Made by a program: the position numbers and the translations under genes. Positions 6,414-6,424 of a DNA stretch of 6,424 nucleotides are shown in pieces. Under the pieces are notes generated by a model. The model was given only the letters and a program-made list of their open reading frames with translations, was not told where the DNA came from and searched no databases. Position 1 is the stretch's first letter. Every line of letters starts with the position of its first letter. The DNA comes from FEN-1297 sp964618785 (GTDB lineage Bacteria; Bacteroidota; Ignavibacteria; Ignavibacteriales; Ignavibacteriaceae), in the NCBI GenBank assembly GCA_964618785.1, contig CAZUCY010000176.1, forward strand, positions 1 to 6,424, in the 5' to 3' direction.

Positions 6414-6424
6414 CTTTTATTCCC

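Overview
The window is an AT-rich piece of bacterial chromosome. It most resembles the Bacteroidota/Ignavibacteriota (FCB) branch. Reasons: the M1 peptidase and the pyrophosphatase have the style seen in that branch, several exported proteins occur together, Shine-Dalgarno signals are weak, and TAnnTTTG (-7 type) boxes lie upstream of genes. This placement is inference from protein style, not from a marker gene. Nothing indicates a prophage, insertion sequence, CRISPR array, tRNA or rRNA; the content looks like ordinary housekeeping chromosome.

Layout from left to right. (1) Minus strand, 1-539: a lipoprotein of unknown function, cut by the window's left edge. It lies 39 bases downstream of lysA and is probably cotranscribed with it. 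(2) Minus strand, 579-1844: lysA, diaminopimelate decarboxylase, the last step of lysine synthesis, complete and with all recognisable active-site motifs. (3) 1845-2195: a 351-base divergent intergenic region with overlapping palindromes and promoter-like boxes; no gene is seen in it. (4) Plus strand, 2196-4097: a secreted M1-family zinc aminopeptidase with an intact HEXXH-18X-E site. (5) 4098-4287: a convergent intergenic region with two strong hairpins, one of them a perfect 14-bp stem that probably terminates both flanking genes. (6) Minus strand, 6413 down to 4288: a probable three-gene operon of an exported TPR-repeat protein, a 47-residue membrane protein that is easy to miss, and family I inorganic pyrophosphatase (ppa), which starts at TTG.

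The genes do not form one evident pathway. LysA and Ppa are central metabolism. The aminopeptidase, the TPR protein and the lipoprotein belong to the cell envelope or periplasm. The points most worth a second look are the small membrane protein between the TPR gene and ppa, a lysine in Ppa where the family has an active-site glutamate, and the overlapping palindromes in both intergenic regions. I see no convincing novel multi-gene system here.
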